Shown: piece after piece, positions 54,968 to 63,366 of the stretch
Layout of the letters: every line of letters begins with the position of its first letter
Position numbering within the stretch: the stretch's first letter is position 1
Assembly: GCA_050486265.1 (NCBI GenBank)
Contig: JBJHCY010000012.1
Coordinates: 26,496-90,495 of the forward strand
Length of the DNA: 64,000 bases
From: SLFH01 sp050486265
GTDB lineage: Bacteria > Planctomycetota > Phycisphaerae > Phycisphaerales > UBA1924
Reading direction: 5' to 3'
The notes under the pieces: generated by a model
What the model was told of the DNA's origin: nothing
Database searches by the model: none
The model's input: the letters and a program-made list of their open reading frames with translations, nothing else
Position numbers and translations under genes: made by a program

Positions 54968-55749
54968 CGGGCGGATCCCCGTTTGTTCCTGCGCTTGCGG
55001 GCGGGCGGCTGGCTGCCGCCCGCGGGCTCGATCACCAGGAGGTTTGCGTCGTGGGTGAGGACGCCGAGCATGATCGCCGCGACGACGCGCGACATCGGCG
55101 CGTGGTAGACGCGGGCGGGATCGCCCGGGCGCTCGGCGAGCGGGTCGGCGATCGTCAGTCGGCGCTTGCGCCCGTGATGCCCGCAGACGACCACGAAGTG
55201 TCCGGCGGGCTCGCCCCGGATGTCGTCAGAATCGTCGTGGGGGCCGAACTCGCGCGGGACGCGGTAGAGGTAGGTCGAGCTCAGGCCGGTGATCAGCGGG
55301 CGCCCCTCTCGCAGGTGGGCGCTGATCAGGGCCGAGCTGACATCCTCCATCAGGATCTCGCCGCCGGCGTCGAGGAAGGCCCGGTAGCCCTCGGTCGCGG
55401 CGGCGAAGCGTTCGTCGCGTCCCTCGCCCTTCGCCTCCGCCTGGCGGGCGAGCCGGTTGCCGAGCAGGCCGGGGTCCGCCGGGCCGCCGTCGGGCGAGGG
55501 GAACCAGCTCGGGTCGAACATGTGAAGGTTGAATGTGTACAGGCGGGCGCGGTAACCCCGCTGCAGGGCGTGCAGCCCGAGGAGGACTGCCAGCGTCCCG
55601 CCGTGCTCGAGCCGCGGGACCGTGTCGATGACCTCGGCCAGGTCCGCCCCGTCGCCGAAGTAGCGGTAGACCGCGTGCAGGCAGGTCGGCCCGCACGCGA
55701 CATCCGTCGGCTGGGGCTGCATCTCCAGAGGGAGTCGGGTTTGTTGCAC
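54964..55749 (-). CDS. C39-like cysteine peptidase
   Basis: 261 residues if the GTG at 55749 is used; TTG 55752 and ATG 55722 are alternatives, while the longer frame to 55872 extends beyond the promoter. The papain-fold triad of Peptidase_C39_2 is visible: Cys19 (VACGPTCLHAVYRYFG), His in PAGHFVVVCG, and Asp in LTIADPL. No ABC transporter or GG-leader peptide is nearby, so it is not a bacteriocin maturase of the usual type. First gene of the operon; it may process or transfer the ligase product. The C-terminus is very basic (RKRRNKRGSAR). Confidence 0.78.
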   Translation of the reverse strand: MQQTRLPLEMQPQPTDVACGPTCLHAVYRYFGDGADLAEVIDTVPRLEHGGTLAVLLGLHALQRGYRARLYTFNLHMFDPSWFPSPDGGPADPGLLGNRLARQAEAKGEGRDERFAAATEGYRAFLDAGGEILMEDVSSALISAHLREGRPLITGLSSTYLYRVPREFGPHDDSDDIRGEPAGHFVVVCGHHGRKRRLTIADPLAERPGDPARVYHAPMSRVVAAIMLGVLTHDANLLVIEPAGGSQPPARKRRNKRGSAR

Positions 55750-55787
55750 CAAAGCGGTAACGCCCCTTGGAGGTTGTGGCTGCTGGC

Positions 55788-55815
55788 TTGCGGCCGCCGG
55801 AGCCGATGGTAATGT
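55788..55815 (+). promoter_or_regulatory. Promoter of the DUF155 gene
   Basis: TTGCGG (55788-55793), 16-bp spacer, TAATGT (55810-55815). Its -10 overlaps that of the opposite promoter, so only one can be occupied at a time. Confidence 0.5.
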
Positions 55816-55838
55816 TAGATGGTGCGGGAAGATGTCAA
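55812..55838 (-). promoter_or_regulatory. Promoter of the C39-RimK-GCS2 operon
   Basis: TTGACA (55838-55833) with a short 15-bp spacer before TAACAT (55817-55812) on the minus strand. The consensus -35 with a suboptimal spacer is a pattern typical of activator-dependent promoters. Predicted start about 55805. Confidence 0.5.
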
Positions 55839-55874
55839 GCCCCGGGACGCCCGGGCGCAGAAAGCGATCCACAG

Positions 55875-57029
55875 ATGAATCAGTCCAGCGGGGAACCGCT
55901 CAAGCGCGATCCCGGCGCTGCGTCGGCCGGTCCGGTCCGGGTCGGGGGTGTTTGCCACGCCCTGTTCGCCTTCGATGTCGGGATCGGGATCGACCTGGCC
56001 CGGGCCGAGTCGCTCGTCCGCGAAGGGGTGCGGGGGAGCGTGGTGCGATTGCGCCGGCCCTCGCCCGCGTGGTTCGAGTACAAGCCGACGCCGCTGCGGG
56101 TCTCGGCCGAGGCGCCGGCGATCCGGGTGGCGAAGATGGCCAGCGAGCCGGGCGTCGAGTGCACGCTCTACGACTTCGGGGCGATCGGGGTGAACTTCCG
56201 CATCCCCTTCGACACCGACCTGCAGGACCTCGCCGAGCTGACCCGCGCGCTCTACGACAACCAGGAGCTGATCGAGGCCGCCCGGGCGTGCGCCGAGTCG
56301 CTCGCGGGCTCCGTGAAAGAGGCGATCAGCAAGTACGAGTTCTCGTCGTTGGTCGAGGACTACGCCGCGATCGCCGTGCAGCGCTGGCCCGAGACCGTCA
56401 CGCCCGAGGGGCTGCTGGATTCGCACCGGACGCTCCTAGCCAAGACCCTCCAGGCCGAGGCGGGCGGGCTCTCGGCGCAGCAGATCGAGCACACGCTGGC
56501 GGCCCGCATGGGCTACGGCTCGGGCGACCTGACCGTCGTCGACTGGAACGCGGCCCTGATCTTCGACCCCGAGCCCGCGGATGTGGTCAGCCTCCTCCAG
56601 CACGCCAATGTCGAGCTCCTGGAGATGCGCCTGCTCGACGAGCAGCTCGACGACATGCTCGACCGCTCGCGCGAGCTGATGGAGAAAGTGCTCAAGGCGA
56701 GGATCTGGCCCCTGAGCAAGGGGGCCAAGGCGATCCGAGAGTTCGCCGAGCTCGCCACCGACAAAGCCCTGCTCTTCGAGGGTGTCAACAACGGCATCAA
56801 GCTCCTCGGCGAGCAGTACATGGCCCGCCTCTACCGCCTGATCTCCGACCGCCTGAACCTGCCGCAGTGGGACGCGGCGGTGCTCCACAAGCTCGAAACA
56901 GCCGAGAGCGTCTACGACAAGCTCGGCACGATCGAGTCGACGAAGCGGCTGGAGGTGCTGGAGATCATCATCATCCTGTTGATCGCGATCTCGATCGTGA
57001 TGCCGTTCATCCCGGGGCTGGACAAGTAA
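55875..57029 (+). CDS. RMD1/DUF155 family protein
   Basis: 384 residues. Long helical central part; the C-terminal signature DWNAALIFDPEPADVVSLLQHANVELLEMRLLDEQLDDMLDRS and a terminal membrane helix (EIIIILLIAISIVMPFI) match DUF155 (YagE/RMD1; yeast homologue involved in mitochondrial division or translation). Bacterial function unknown. Transcribed divergently from the amide-ligase operon with overlapping promoters. ATG with no strong SD. Confidence 0.8.
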   Translation: MNQSSGEPLKRDPGAASAGPVRVGGVCHALFAFDVGIGIDLARAESLVREGVRGSVVRLRRPSPAWFEYKPTPLRVSAEAPAIRVAKMASEPGVECTLYDFGAIGVNFRIPFDTDLQDLAELTRALYDNQELIEAARACAESLAGSVKEAISKYEFSSLVEDYAAIAVQRWPETVTPEGLLDSHRTLLAKTLQAEAGGLSAQQIEHTLAARMGYGSGDLTVVDWNAALIFDPEPADVVSLLQHANVELLEMRLLDEQLDDMLDRSRELMEKVLKARIWPLSKGAKAIREFAELATDKALLFEGVNNGIKLLGEQYMARLYRLISDRLNLPQWDAAVLHKLETAESVYDKLGTIESTKRLEVLEIIIILLIAISIVMPFIPGLDK

Positions 57030-57036
57030 CCCCGCC

Positions 57037-58014
57037 TCAGCGGAGCTCGACGCCCAAGAGCAGGCCCATGTAGAGCAGGAAGCCCGCCAGCAGCAGCCAG
57101 CCCTCGAAGCGGGAGATCCGGCCACCGCTCTTCATGATCGGCACGAGCACCACGCTGAGGATCACGAGCGCCGGGATGTCCAGCCAGAGCGAACGGGTCT
57201 GGACGGTCTGCGGGCCGACGGTCGCGGCGATCCCCAGGATCCCGAACGCGTTGAAGATGTTCGAGCCGAGGATGTTGCCCACCGCGATGTCGGCCTGACC
57301 CCGGACCGCCGCGAGGAGACTCGTGACCAGTTCGGGCATCGAGGTGCCCGCGGCGATGATCGTGAGGCCGATCATCAGCTCACTGACGCCCAGCACGCGG
57401 GCGAGCTCGACCGCCTGCCAGACCAGCAGCCGTGAGCCCCCGATCAAGACCGCCAGCCCCGCGAGCACGAGCAGCACGAGGAGCCAGGCCGGCGGACGGC
57501 TCGACGGGGCGGGGACCGGCAGTTCGTCCGCCCGCACCTCCGGCACGCCGGGCCCGGCCCGCGAAGCCGCTCGCAACGCGCTGACGAGAAACCAGATCAA
57601 GACCAGCACCAGGAGCGGCCCGCACCACCTCGGGATCGCACCGGACCCGATCAGCGCCAGCAGCGGCACCAGCGCCGCGCCCACGCAGAGCACCGCCTCC
57701 CGGCGCACTTCCGCGTAACGCACAACCATCGGGCGCACGATCGCTGTCACGGCAAGAATCACGCCGATGTTGAAAATGTTCGAGCCGAGGACATTCCCGA
57801 CGGAAATGTCTGTCGAACCGCCCAGCGTCGCGGCGACGCTCGCGCCGAGTTCGGGCGTCGAGGTGCCGAACCCCACCACCGTCATCCCGATGAACAGGGG
57901 CGAGAGCCCCGCCCGCAGCGCAAGCCCGGACGCCCCTCGCACGAGCAGCTCCGCCCCGATCGTCAGGAGCACCAGGGCGCCGACGATCGCTCCGACTGCC
58001 GCGAGTACGCTCAT
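57037..58014 (-). CDS. Ca2+/cation antiporter (YrbG-like)
   Basis: 325 residues, ten membrane segments in two inverted halves. The alpha-repeats GFGTSTPELGASVAATLGGS...SVGNVLGSNIFNIGVIL and AAGTSMPELVTSLLAAVRG...AVGNILGSNIFNAFGI are the ion-binding motifs of the CaCA superfamily (YrbG). It exchanges Na+ (or K+/H+) for Ca2+. It is followed (32 bp) by the UPF0316 gene's end; convergent with DUF155. Confidence 0.92.
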   Translation of the reverse strand: MSVLAAVGAIVGALVLLTIGAELLVRGASGLALRAGLSPLFIGMTVVGFGTSTPELGASVAATLGGSTDISVGNVLGSNIFNIGVILAVTAIVRPMVVRYAEVRREAVLCVGAALVPLLALIGSGAIPRWCGPLLVLVLIWFLVSALRAASRAGPGVPEVRADELPVPAPSSRPPAWLLVLLVLAGLAVLIGGSRLLVWQAVELARVLGVSELMIGLTIIAAGTSMPELVTSLLAAVRGQADIAVGNILGSNIFNAFGILGIAATVGPQTVQTRSLWLDIPALVILSVVLVPIMKSGGRISRFEGWLLLAGFLLYMGLLLGVELR

Positions 58015-58046
58015 GCCGACACCCCCCGTTCACCGCGTGAAACAGC

Positions 58047-58610
58047 CTACTTCCGCACGCCCCCGAATTTACCGAAGCTGGAGAAGGCGATGCGTCCCGA
58101 GGGTGTTTCGGCGGCCGCGGCGGCGCGGTCGGCCCGCTCGACCGAAACAAACGCCTCGGGCGCGACGCCCCGGACCATCTCCAGCGTCGGCTGGAGCCTG
58201 CGCCTCGGGATCGCCAGAAACGCGACCTCGACCGGGCCTTTCATGCCCGAGCCTTCGATCCGCGTGACCTTGTAGCCCGCGTTCCGCATCACGGTGCTCA
58301 CATCGATCTCGGGACGCGAGTTGATAACCCGGAGCACGCGGTAGCCCAGCGCGATGCGGCTCTCGATCGTCATCCCGATCAGTGTCCCGGTCGCGAACCC
58401 GGCGCCGTACGCCACCAGCGCGAACGGGTTGGTCAGGAAGTTGATCACACCCCCCACCGCAAGAGCCCAGATGATGACTTCGAAGAACCCCAGGAAGGTC
58501 GCGAGGAACTTCTGGCCGTTGATCACCACGATCATGCGGATGGTGCCGATCGGCACATCCAAAATGCGGGCGAAGAATATCAGGAGCGGGATGTACCAGG
58601 CCATCTCCAT
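58047..58610 (-). CDS. UPF0316 family membrane protein
   Basis: 187 residues from ATG 58610 (GAGG 8 nt upstream). Three membrane helices; ARILDVPIGTIRMIVVINGQK and FFEVIIWALAVGGVINFLTNPFALVAYGAGFATG are diagnostic of UPF0316/DUF2179-type proteins. The soluble C-terminal domain resembles the YitT-type nucleotide/ligand-binding region but extends with a Ala/Arg-rich tail. Function unknown. It may be in one transcript with the antiporter downstream. Confidence 0.85.
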   Translation of the reverse strand: MEMAWYIPLLIFFARILDVPIGTIRMIVVINGQKFLATFLGFFEVIIWALAVGGVINFLTNPFALVAYGAGFATGTLIGMTIESRIALGYRVLRVINSRPEIDVSTVMRNAGYKVTRIEGSGMKGPVEVAFLAIPRRRLQPTLEMVRGVAPEAFVSVERADRAAAAAETPSGRIAFSSFGKFGGVRK

Positions 58611-58745
58611 CGGGCAGCCTCGCGCGGGGGAACACGGGGGCGGAAAGGGCGAAACACGCTCGCCCGGATCAAGCCGCAAGTATTGGCGCTCGCGGGCCCT
58701 GCCGCTCGCCTCAGAGCCCCGCGGAGGGCCCCTCTGCCCGGCCTT

Positions 58746-60443
58746 TCAGCTGCCGTCGGGCCGGGGTCTTGCGACCGCCGGGTCGGCGTTCAACGCCTTG
58801 GCCAGCCCGAACGCCCCGACCAGAAGCACGATGCAGAAGGGCAGGGCCGTCGCGATCGCCCCCGCCTGGAGCGCCGCAAGCCCCCCCGCGAGCAGCAGGA
58901 CCGCCGCGACCGCTCCCTCGGCGACCGCCCAGAACACGCGCAGCCAAGGCGCGGGGTGGGGTTTCCCCCCAGAGGCGATCGTATCGATCACCAGCGAGGC
59001 CGAGTCCGAAGAGGTCACAAAGAACAGCGTGATGCAGAGCACCGCCGCCATCGCCGTGATCGCGGCCAGGGGCAGCCCGTCGAGCATCACGAACAGCGCG
59101 ACCGGGACATTGCCCCAGTTTACTTCGTGGACCATCGGCGCAACCGCCCCCGCTTCCGCGTCACCGGCGACCGGGTTCTGCGTCGCGACGGGCGCGGGTC
59201 TTTCGGCCGGCAGGCTCTCGTGCAGAAAATCGGCGAGGCTCCCTTCGCGGATCGGGGCGTCTCGTTCGGGCGGGGTCAGCACGCCCGTTTCCTGGTTGTA
59301 GAGTTGCTGGTGCAGGGCGGTGTTGCCGAAAACGCTCAGCCAGACGAAGGTCGTCAGCGGGGCGACGATCATCACGCCGAAAACGAACTCACGGACCGTC
59401 CGGCCCTTGGAAATCCTGGCGATGAACATGCCCACAAACGGCGACCATGAAATCCACCACGCCCAGTAGAAGACCGTCCAGTTGCCGAGCCACCGCTCAC
59501 GGTCCGGGGCGTCCCAGGTCGCGGTCCAGAACGAGTTGACCGGGAGCTGCTGGAAGTAGGTGCCGAGGTTCTCGACAATCCCGTTGAGGACGAACAGCGT
59601 CGGCCCCGCGATCGCGACAAACAGCAGCAGCCCGACCGCCAGCACCATGTTCACCTCGCTGAGCCGGCGGACGCCGACATGCAGCCCGGTGACGACCGAG
59701 ACCGTCGCGATGGCGGTGATGACGCCGATAAGCACCACCTGCACACCGCCCCCGCTGGACAGCCCGAAGATGTGCGAGAGCCCAGCATTGATCTGCTGCG
59801 CCCCAAGCCCCAGCGAGGTCGCCACGCCGAAGAGCGTCGCCACGACCGCGATGATGTCGATCAGGTCGCCGATCCGCCCGTGCACCCGGTCGCCCAGCAG
59901 GGGCACAAACAGCGAGCGGACGCTCAATGGCAGCCCCTTGCGGTAGCCGAAGTACGCCAGCCCCATCCCGACCAGCGCGTAGCACGCCCACGGGTGCAGG
60001 CCCCAATGGAAGAAAGTGAGACCCATGGCCGTACGCGCCGCGTCGAGGTCCCGCCCGCGTCCGACCGGGGGCGTGACATAGTGCAGCACGGGCTCGGCGA
60101 CGCTGAAGAACAGCAGCCCGATGCCCATGCCTGCGCTGAAGAGCATCGCCAGCCAGGTCAGCGCGCCGAACTCGGGCCGGTCGGTGTCCTTGCCCAGCCG
60201 CACCTTGCCCCAGGGCCCCAGCCCGGCGAACACGACGAAGACGAGAAAGACCGACATCGACAGGATGTACATCCAGCCGAAGTGCCCGGTGAACGCCCGA
60301 TTGAGGTCTCCGAAGACGCCCTCCGCCGAACCCGGCGCCAGCACCCCGTAGAGCGCGAACGCGACGATCAGCCCCACCGAGACGGGGAACACCACCGGAT
60401 GGAACGGCAGGTTGCGCTTCAGACCGCCCCGGTTCCCGCTCAC
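58746..60443 (-). CDS. BCCT family (betaine/carnitine/choline) transporter
   Basis: 565 residues from GTG 60443, which overlaps the bsmB stop (GTGA). Twelve membrane segments. GMGIGLLFFSVAEP (sodium/substrate loop) and FYWAWWISWSPFVGMFIARISKGRTVREF (the BCCT signature with the aromatic box Trp residues) are conserved. A 60-residue Pro/Glu-rich loop near 390-430 is an insertion compared with BetP. It imports betaine or a related compound with Na+. Coupled to two betaine-synthesis genes, it probably recaptures the leaked product. Confidence 0.92.
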   Translation of the reverse strand: MSGNRGGLKRNLPFHPVVFPVSVGLIVAFALYGVLAPGSAEGVFGDLNRAFTGHFGWMYILSMSVFLVFVVFAGLGPWGKVRLGKDTDRPEFGALTWLAMLFSAGMGIGLLFFSVAEPVLHYVTPPVGRGRDLDAARTAMGLTFFHWGLHPWACYALVGMGLAYFGYRKGLPLSVRSLFVPLLGDRVHGRIGDLIDIIAVVATLFGVATSLGLGAQQINAGLSHIFGLSSGGGVQVVLIGVITAIATVSVVTGLHVGVRRLSEVNMVLAVGLLLFVAIAGPTLFVLNGIVENLGTYFQQLPVNSFWTATWDAPDRERWLGNWTVFYWAWWISWSPFVGMFIARISKGRTVREFVFGVMIVAPLTTFVWLSVFGNTALHQQLYNQETGVLTPPERDAPIREGSLADFLHESLPAERPAPVATQNPVAGDAEAGAVAPMVHEVNWGNVPVALFVMLDGLPLAAITAMAAVLCITLFFVTSSDSASLVIDTIASGGKPHPAPWLRVFWAVAEGAVAAVLLLAGGLAALQAGAIATALPFCIVLLVGAFGLAKALNADPAVARPRPDGS

Positions 60444-61279
60444 GCCGGCTTCTCGAAGTGCATGACGCCCCAAGCGAGCCAGCCCTTCTCGCCGCCCTCG
60501 ATCCAGTGCCCCAGCCCCTTCCGCATCCTGTCGATGTAGTCCGGGCTGACCATCGAGCGGAGTTCTTCTTCCCGCTTCTCGGTCTCTTCGAGCACGCGCG
60601 AGTAGTGGCGAACGAGTTGGTGGGTCAGATCTTCAAAGCCCCTGAACCTGAGACCGGCGTCGGCGCACGCCTTCTTGTAGAAGCCCGGCGAGCCGAGCGT
60701 CGAGAGGTTGATCCTCGCGAGGATAGGGTCGAGCACACCCTCCGGGCAGTCGTCGGACTGCATCGGGTCGGTGAACACGAACCGCCCGCCGGGCGCGAGC
60801 ACGCGTGCGACCTCGCGAACGACCGCCTCGCGGTCGCCGGCGTGGAGGATCGCGTCCTGCGACCAGACCAGATCGAACGAGGCGTCCTCGGCGTCGATCT
60901 TCTCGAACGAACCGTCGACGACGGTGATGTAGTCGTCCAGGCCCCGCTCGGCGTTGATGGCGCGGTGGCGTTCGTTCTCGGTCTCGCTGAGGTTCAGCGC
61001 CGTGACGCCGCACCCGTACTGCTGGGCGAGGTAGCGTGCCGCGCCGCCGTAGCCGGCGCCGAGGTCGATGACGCGTGTCTTTGCGTTGATCTCGGGCGGG
61101 ACGGAGGCGAGCTTCTCGACGGTTCGTCGGCTCGCCTCGGCGATGGGGTCGTCGTCGGACTCGTACAGCCCGATGTGGATGTCTTCGCCGCCCCAGATGG
61201 TGGCGTAGAAGTTGTCGGCGTCCTGGCTGTTGTAGTACTCGCGCGCGGCGTCGGTGGCGCTGTTGATCGGAGCGCTCAT
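60440..61279 (-). CDS. bsmB: Sarcosine/dimethylglycine N-methyltransferase
   Basis: 279 residues. The N-terminal REYYNSQDADNFYATIWGG-type start (GGEDIHIGLYE) is a hallmark of SDMT; SAM motif VIDLGAGYGGAARYLA; WSQDAILHAGDR. It turns sarcosine into dimethylglycine and then glycine betaine. The gene starts 4 bp inside the end of the glycine methyltransferase gene, and the transporter follows, so the three form one unit. The identification rests on close resemblance to halophile SDMTs, from memory. Confidence 0.93.
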   Translation of the reverse strand: MSAPINSATDAAREYYNSQDADNFYATIWGGEDIHIGLYESDDDPIAEASRRTVEKLASVPPEINAKTRVIDLGAGYGGAARYLAQQYGCGVTALNLSETENERHRAINAERGLDDYITVVDGSFEKIDAEDASFDLVWSQDAILHAGDREAVVREVARVLAPGGRFVFTDPMQSDDCPEGVLDPILARINLSTLGSPGFYKKACADAGLRFRGFEDLTHQLVRHYSRVLEETEKREEELRSMVSPDYIDRMRKGLGHWIEGGEKGWLAWGVMHFEKPA

Positions 61280-62163
61280 GCTTCGGTCTTCCCCTGTCTT
61301 TCGTTCTCGTTGGCGGGCGCGTGGTAGGCCTTCTCGGCGACATGGATGAAAAAGTCCGGCTCGTGCTCGCGGTGGGTCTCGTGGAAGTCCCCGAAGGTCT
61401 CGATCTCCTGGAAACCGACCTGCTGCATGATCGACCGCGTGTAGTTCTGGCGGAGCGGGAACATGTTCAGATGGAACACCGACTTGTCCGGGAAGCTGTA
61501 CCGGAAGCGGGCGAGCCCCTCGTCGATGTACTCAGGCTCGGCGGCGACATCCTCCCCGCAGTAGTAGTAGCGTCGCCCGGGTCTGGTGCGTCCGTCCAAC
61601 AACGCGTCGTAGTTGCGGTGGTCGAGCACGAGCACGCCGTCGTGACGGAGCGCCGCGTAGAACTCCGCGAGCGACTTGCGCCGGTCGTGGTCGTTGAACA
61701 GGTGCGTGAAAGAGTTGCCCAGGCAGATCACCGCGTCGAACCGTCCGTGCACATCGCGGTTGAGCCACCGCCAGTCCGCCTGAACGGTGCGGAGGATGTG
61801 CCCGCGCCGCCGGCCGTTCTCGAACGCCTTTGCGAGCATCTCCGGGCTCCCGTCGGCGCTGACGACATCGAACCCCTCCTCCATCAGCCTGACGGAGTGG
61901 AAGCCGGTTCCGGCCGCCACATCGAGCACGCGGTTGGCCCCGCGCTTCTTGAGCACATCGATGAAGAAGCGGCCCTCGGTCTCGGCCCTGCGGTCCCAGT
62001 CGATCAGTTCATCCCACTTGTCGACAAAGCCCTCGACATACTCCTGCTCGTAGTGGTCGGTGTGCCGGACTTTCACCGGGTCGTTGCCGAAGCCCTGGTC
62101 GGGATTGACGAGAATGTCGTCTTTTCGGGCGGGGTCGCCCGCGGCACGGTTGACTGAAGTCAC
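61276..62163 (-). CDS. bsmA: Glycine/sarcosine N-methyltransferase
   Basis: 295 residues from GTG 62163 with AAGGAGG 4 nt upstream; the frame extends to 62262 but without an SD. SAM motif VLDVAAGTGFHSVRL; DHYEQEYVEGFVDKWDELIDW and FGDFHETHREHEPDFFIHVAEK are characteristic of GSMT. It methylates glycine to sarcosine and dimethylglycine. Together with bsmB it makes betaine from glycine using only SAM, the pathway of halophilic phototrophs. Upstream lies the ~600-bp gap with a candidate promoter. Confidence 0.93.
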   Translation of the reverse strand: MTSVNRAAGDPARKDDILVNPDQGFGNDPVKVRHTDHYEQEYVEGFVDKWDELIDWDRRAETEGRFFIDVLKKRGANRVLDVAAGTGFHSVRLMEEGFDVVSADGSPEMLAKAFENGRRRGHILRTVQADWRWLNRDVHGRFDAVICLGNSFTHLFNDHDRRKSLAEFYAALRHDGVLVLDHRNYDALLDGRTRPGRRYYYCGEDVAAEPEYIDEGLARFRYSFPDKSVFHLNMFPLRQNYTRSIMQQVGFQEIETFGDFHETHREHEPDFFIHVAEKAYHAPANENERQGKTEA

Positions 62164-62312
62164 GGTTCCTCCTTGTTGAAGATCGTCGAAGCCGCCCGCC
62201 CCGAGACAGCGGAGGCGGCGATCAACCCGCGTCGGACCGACGCGCGAATGACGCTCACACAACGCCGGATCCCGTTCGAGGGGACGCAGCCGCGAGGCGG
62301 GCTTCGTTCTCC

Positions 62313-62341
62313 ATCATGACGCGTCCACGCGCACGATGCAA
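62313..62341 (-). promoter_or_regulatory. Candidate betaine-operon promoter
   Basis: TTGCAT (62341-62336), 17 bp, CATGAT (62318-62313) on the minus strand, about 150 nt before bsmA. The gap 62164-62769 has no gene; an A/T-rich patch (62367-62399) may separate the two divergent units. Confidence 0.3.
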
Positions 62342-62769
62342 GTCGAACACGGCGCACCACGCCAAATTCCGCAAGATTTTCTGGTTTTTATCGCATCTTG
62401 ACGCGGACCATCGCCCGTCTCAGGGGATTCACGCGCTCCCCCAGCCACCGAAGCGCTCTACGCCGGAGGTGGACAAACGCGTTGTTCGGCGATAGGGTGC
62501 ACATTGGTCCGTCGCCGATCCGGTCCGCCGTGATCCGTCCATCAGGGCGACAGCAGAGCCGTCAGAGCGGCCGATCGACGCGGGGTCTTCCAAGCACCGC
62601 GACGCAGGAGCGCTCGATCCGAAAACAGGCAACTCTCAGGCCCGCACAGGATCCCGGCAAGCCCACCAAATTACAGCGCGACCCCCAAGCGTTCATCATG
62701 CAGCATCGCACCGCCCGAATCACCATCAGCACGCGAGGCTTCGAACACGCCGCGCCGAGAACGCAAACG

Positions 62770-63366
62770 ATGCGGACCACCCCCTCACGCACAAATCGCC
62801 TCGCGGTCGCGATAGCGGCGATTGTCTCCGCCGCGTTCCTCGCCCTCTCCGCCCCAGCCGAGGCGAGCGCCGACGAACCGGTCCGAGCCGTCTTCACCAA
62901 CGACGCCGGCGAGCCCCTCTCCGGCGACGCCCTCGCCGCCGACTCGGCCAGGGGCGACATCCAGCTGCACTGGGCGCCCGCCCCACCCGACGCCTCACCG
63001 GTGTTCCGCCTTGTCGGACGAGTCGACGGCGAGCTCGTCGACGACCGCATCGTTTATTACGAGGGGCCGCAACGCCGGTCGTTCATCTCAGGACTCGAGA
63101 ACGGCACGCACGAGTTTGTCGTGATGGCCCGCTTGGCCGACACCGACCCGTGGGGCCCCGAGAGCGAGCCGATCGTCTTCACCGTCGAGCACCACTCCCT
63201 CCGCCAGACCTTCATCCTGCTGGGGATCGGCGCGTTCCTGTTCATCGCGATCGTCTTCGTCGTCGTGCGCGAGGCCATCTTCGCCGAGAACCCTTTCGCC
63301 GAAGACGAGAACAACGCGGCTGACGGGGCGCCGCCCGAAGCCGCCGAGAAAGGGGGCGAGGCGTGA
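62770..63366 (+). CDS. Small membrane-anchored FN3-like protein
   Basis: 198 residues from ATG 62770; the frame runs further upstream but only from here is there a signal peptide (IVSAAFLALSAPAEASA). Residues about 37-140 look like a fibronectin-III-type sandwich (FRLVGRVDGELVDD...FISGLENGTHEFVVMARL). A transmembrane helix (147-168) and acidic cytoplasmic tail follow. The stop overlaps the symporter start (GTGA), so it is probably an accessory subunit. No specific family recognised. Confidence 0.65.
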   Translation: MRTTPSRTNRLAVAIAAIVSAAFLALSAPAEASADEPVRAVFTNDAGEPLSGDALAADSARGDIQLHWAPAPPDASPVFRLVGRVDGELVDDRIVYYEGPQRRSFISGLENGTHEFVVMARLADTDPWGPESEPIVFTVEHHSLRQTFILLGIGAFLFIAIVFVVVREAIFAENPFAEDENNAADGAPPEAAEKGGEA

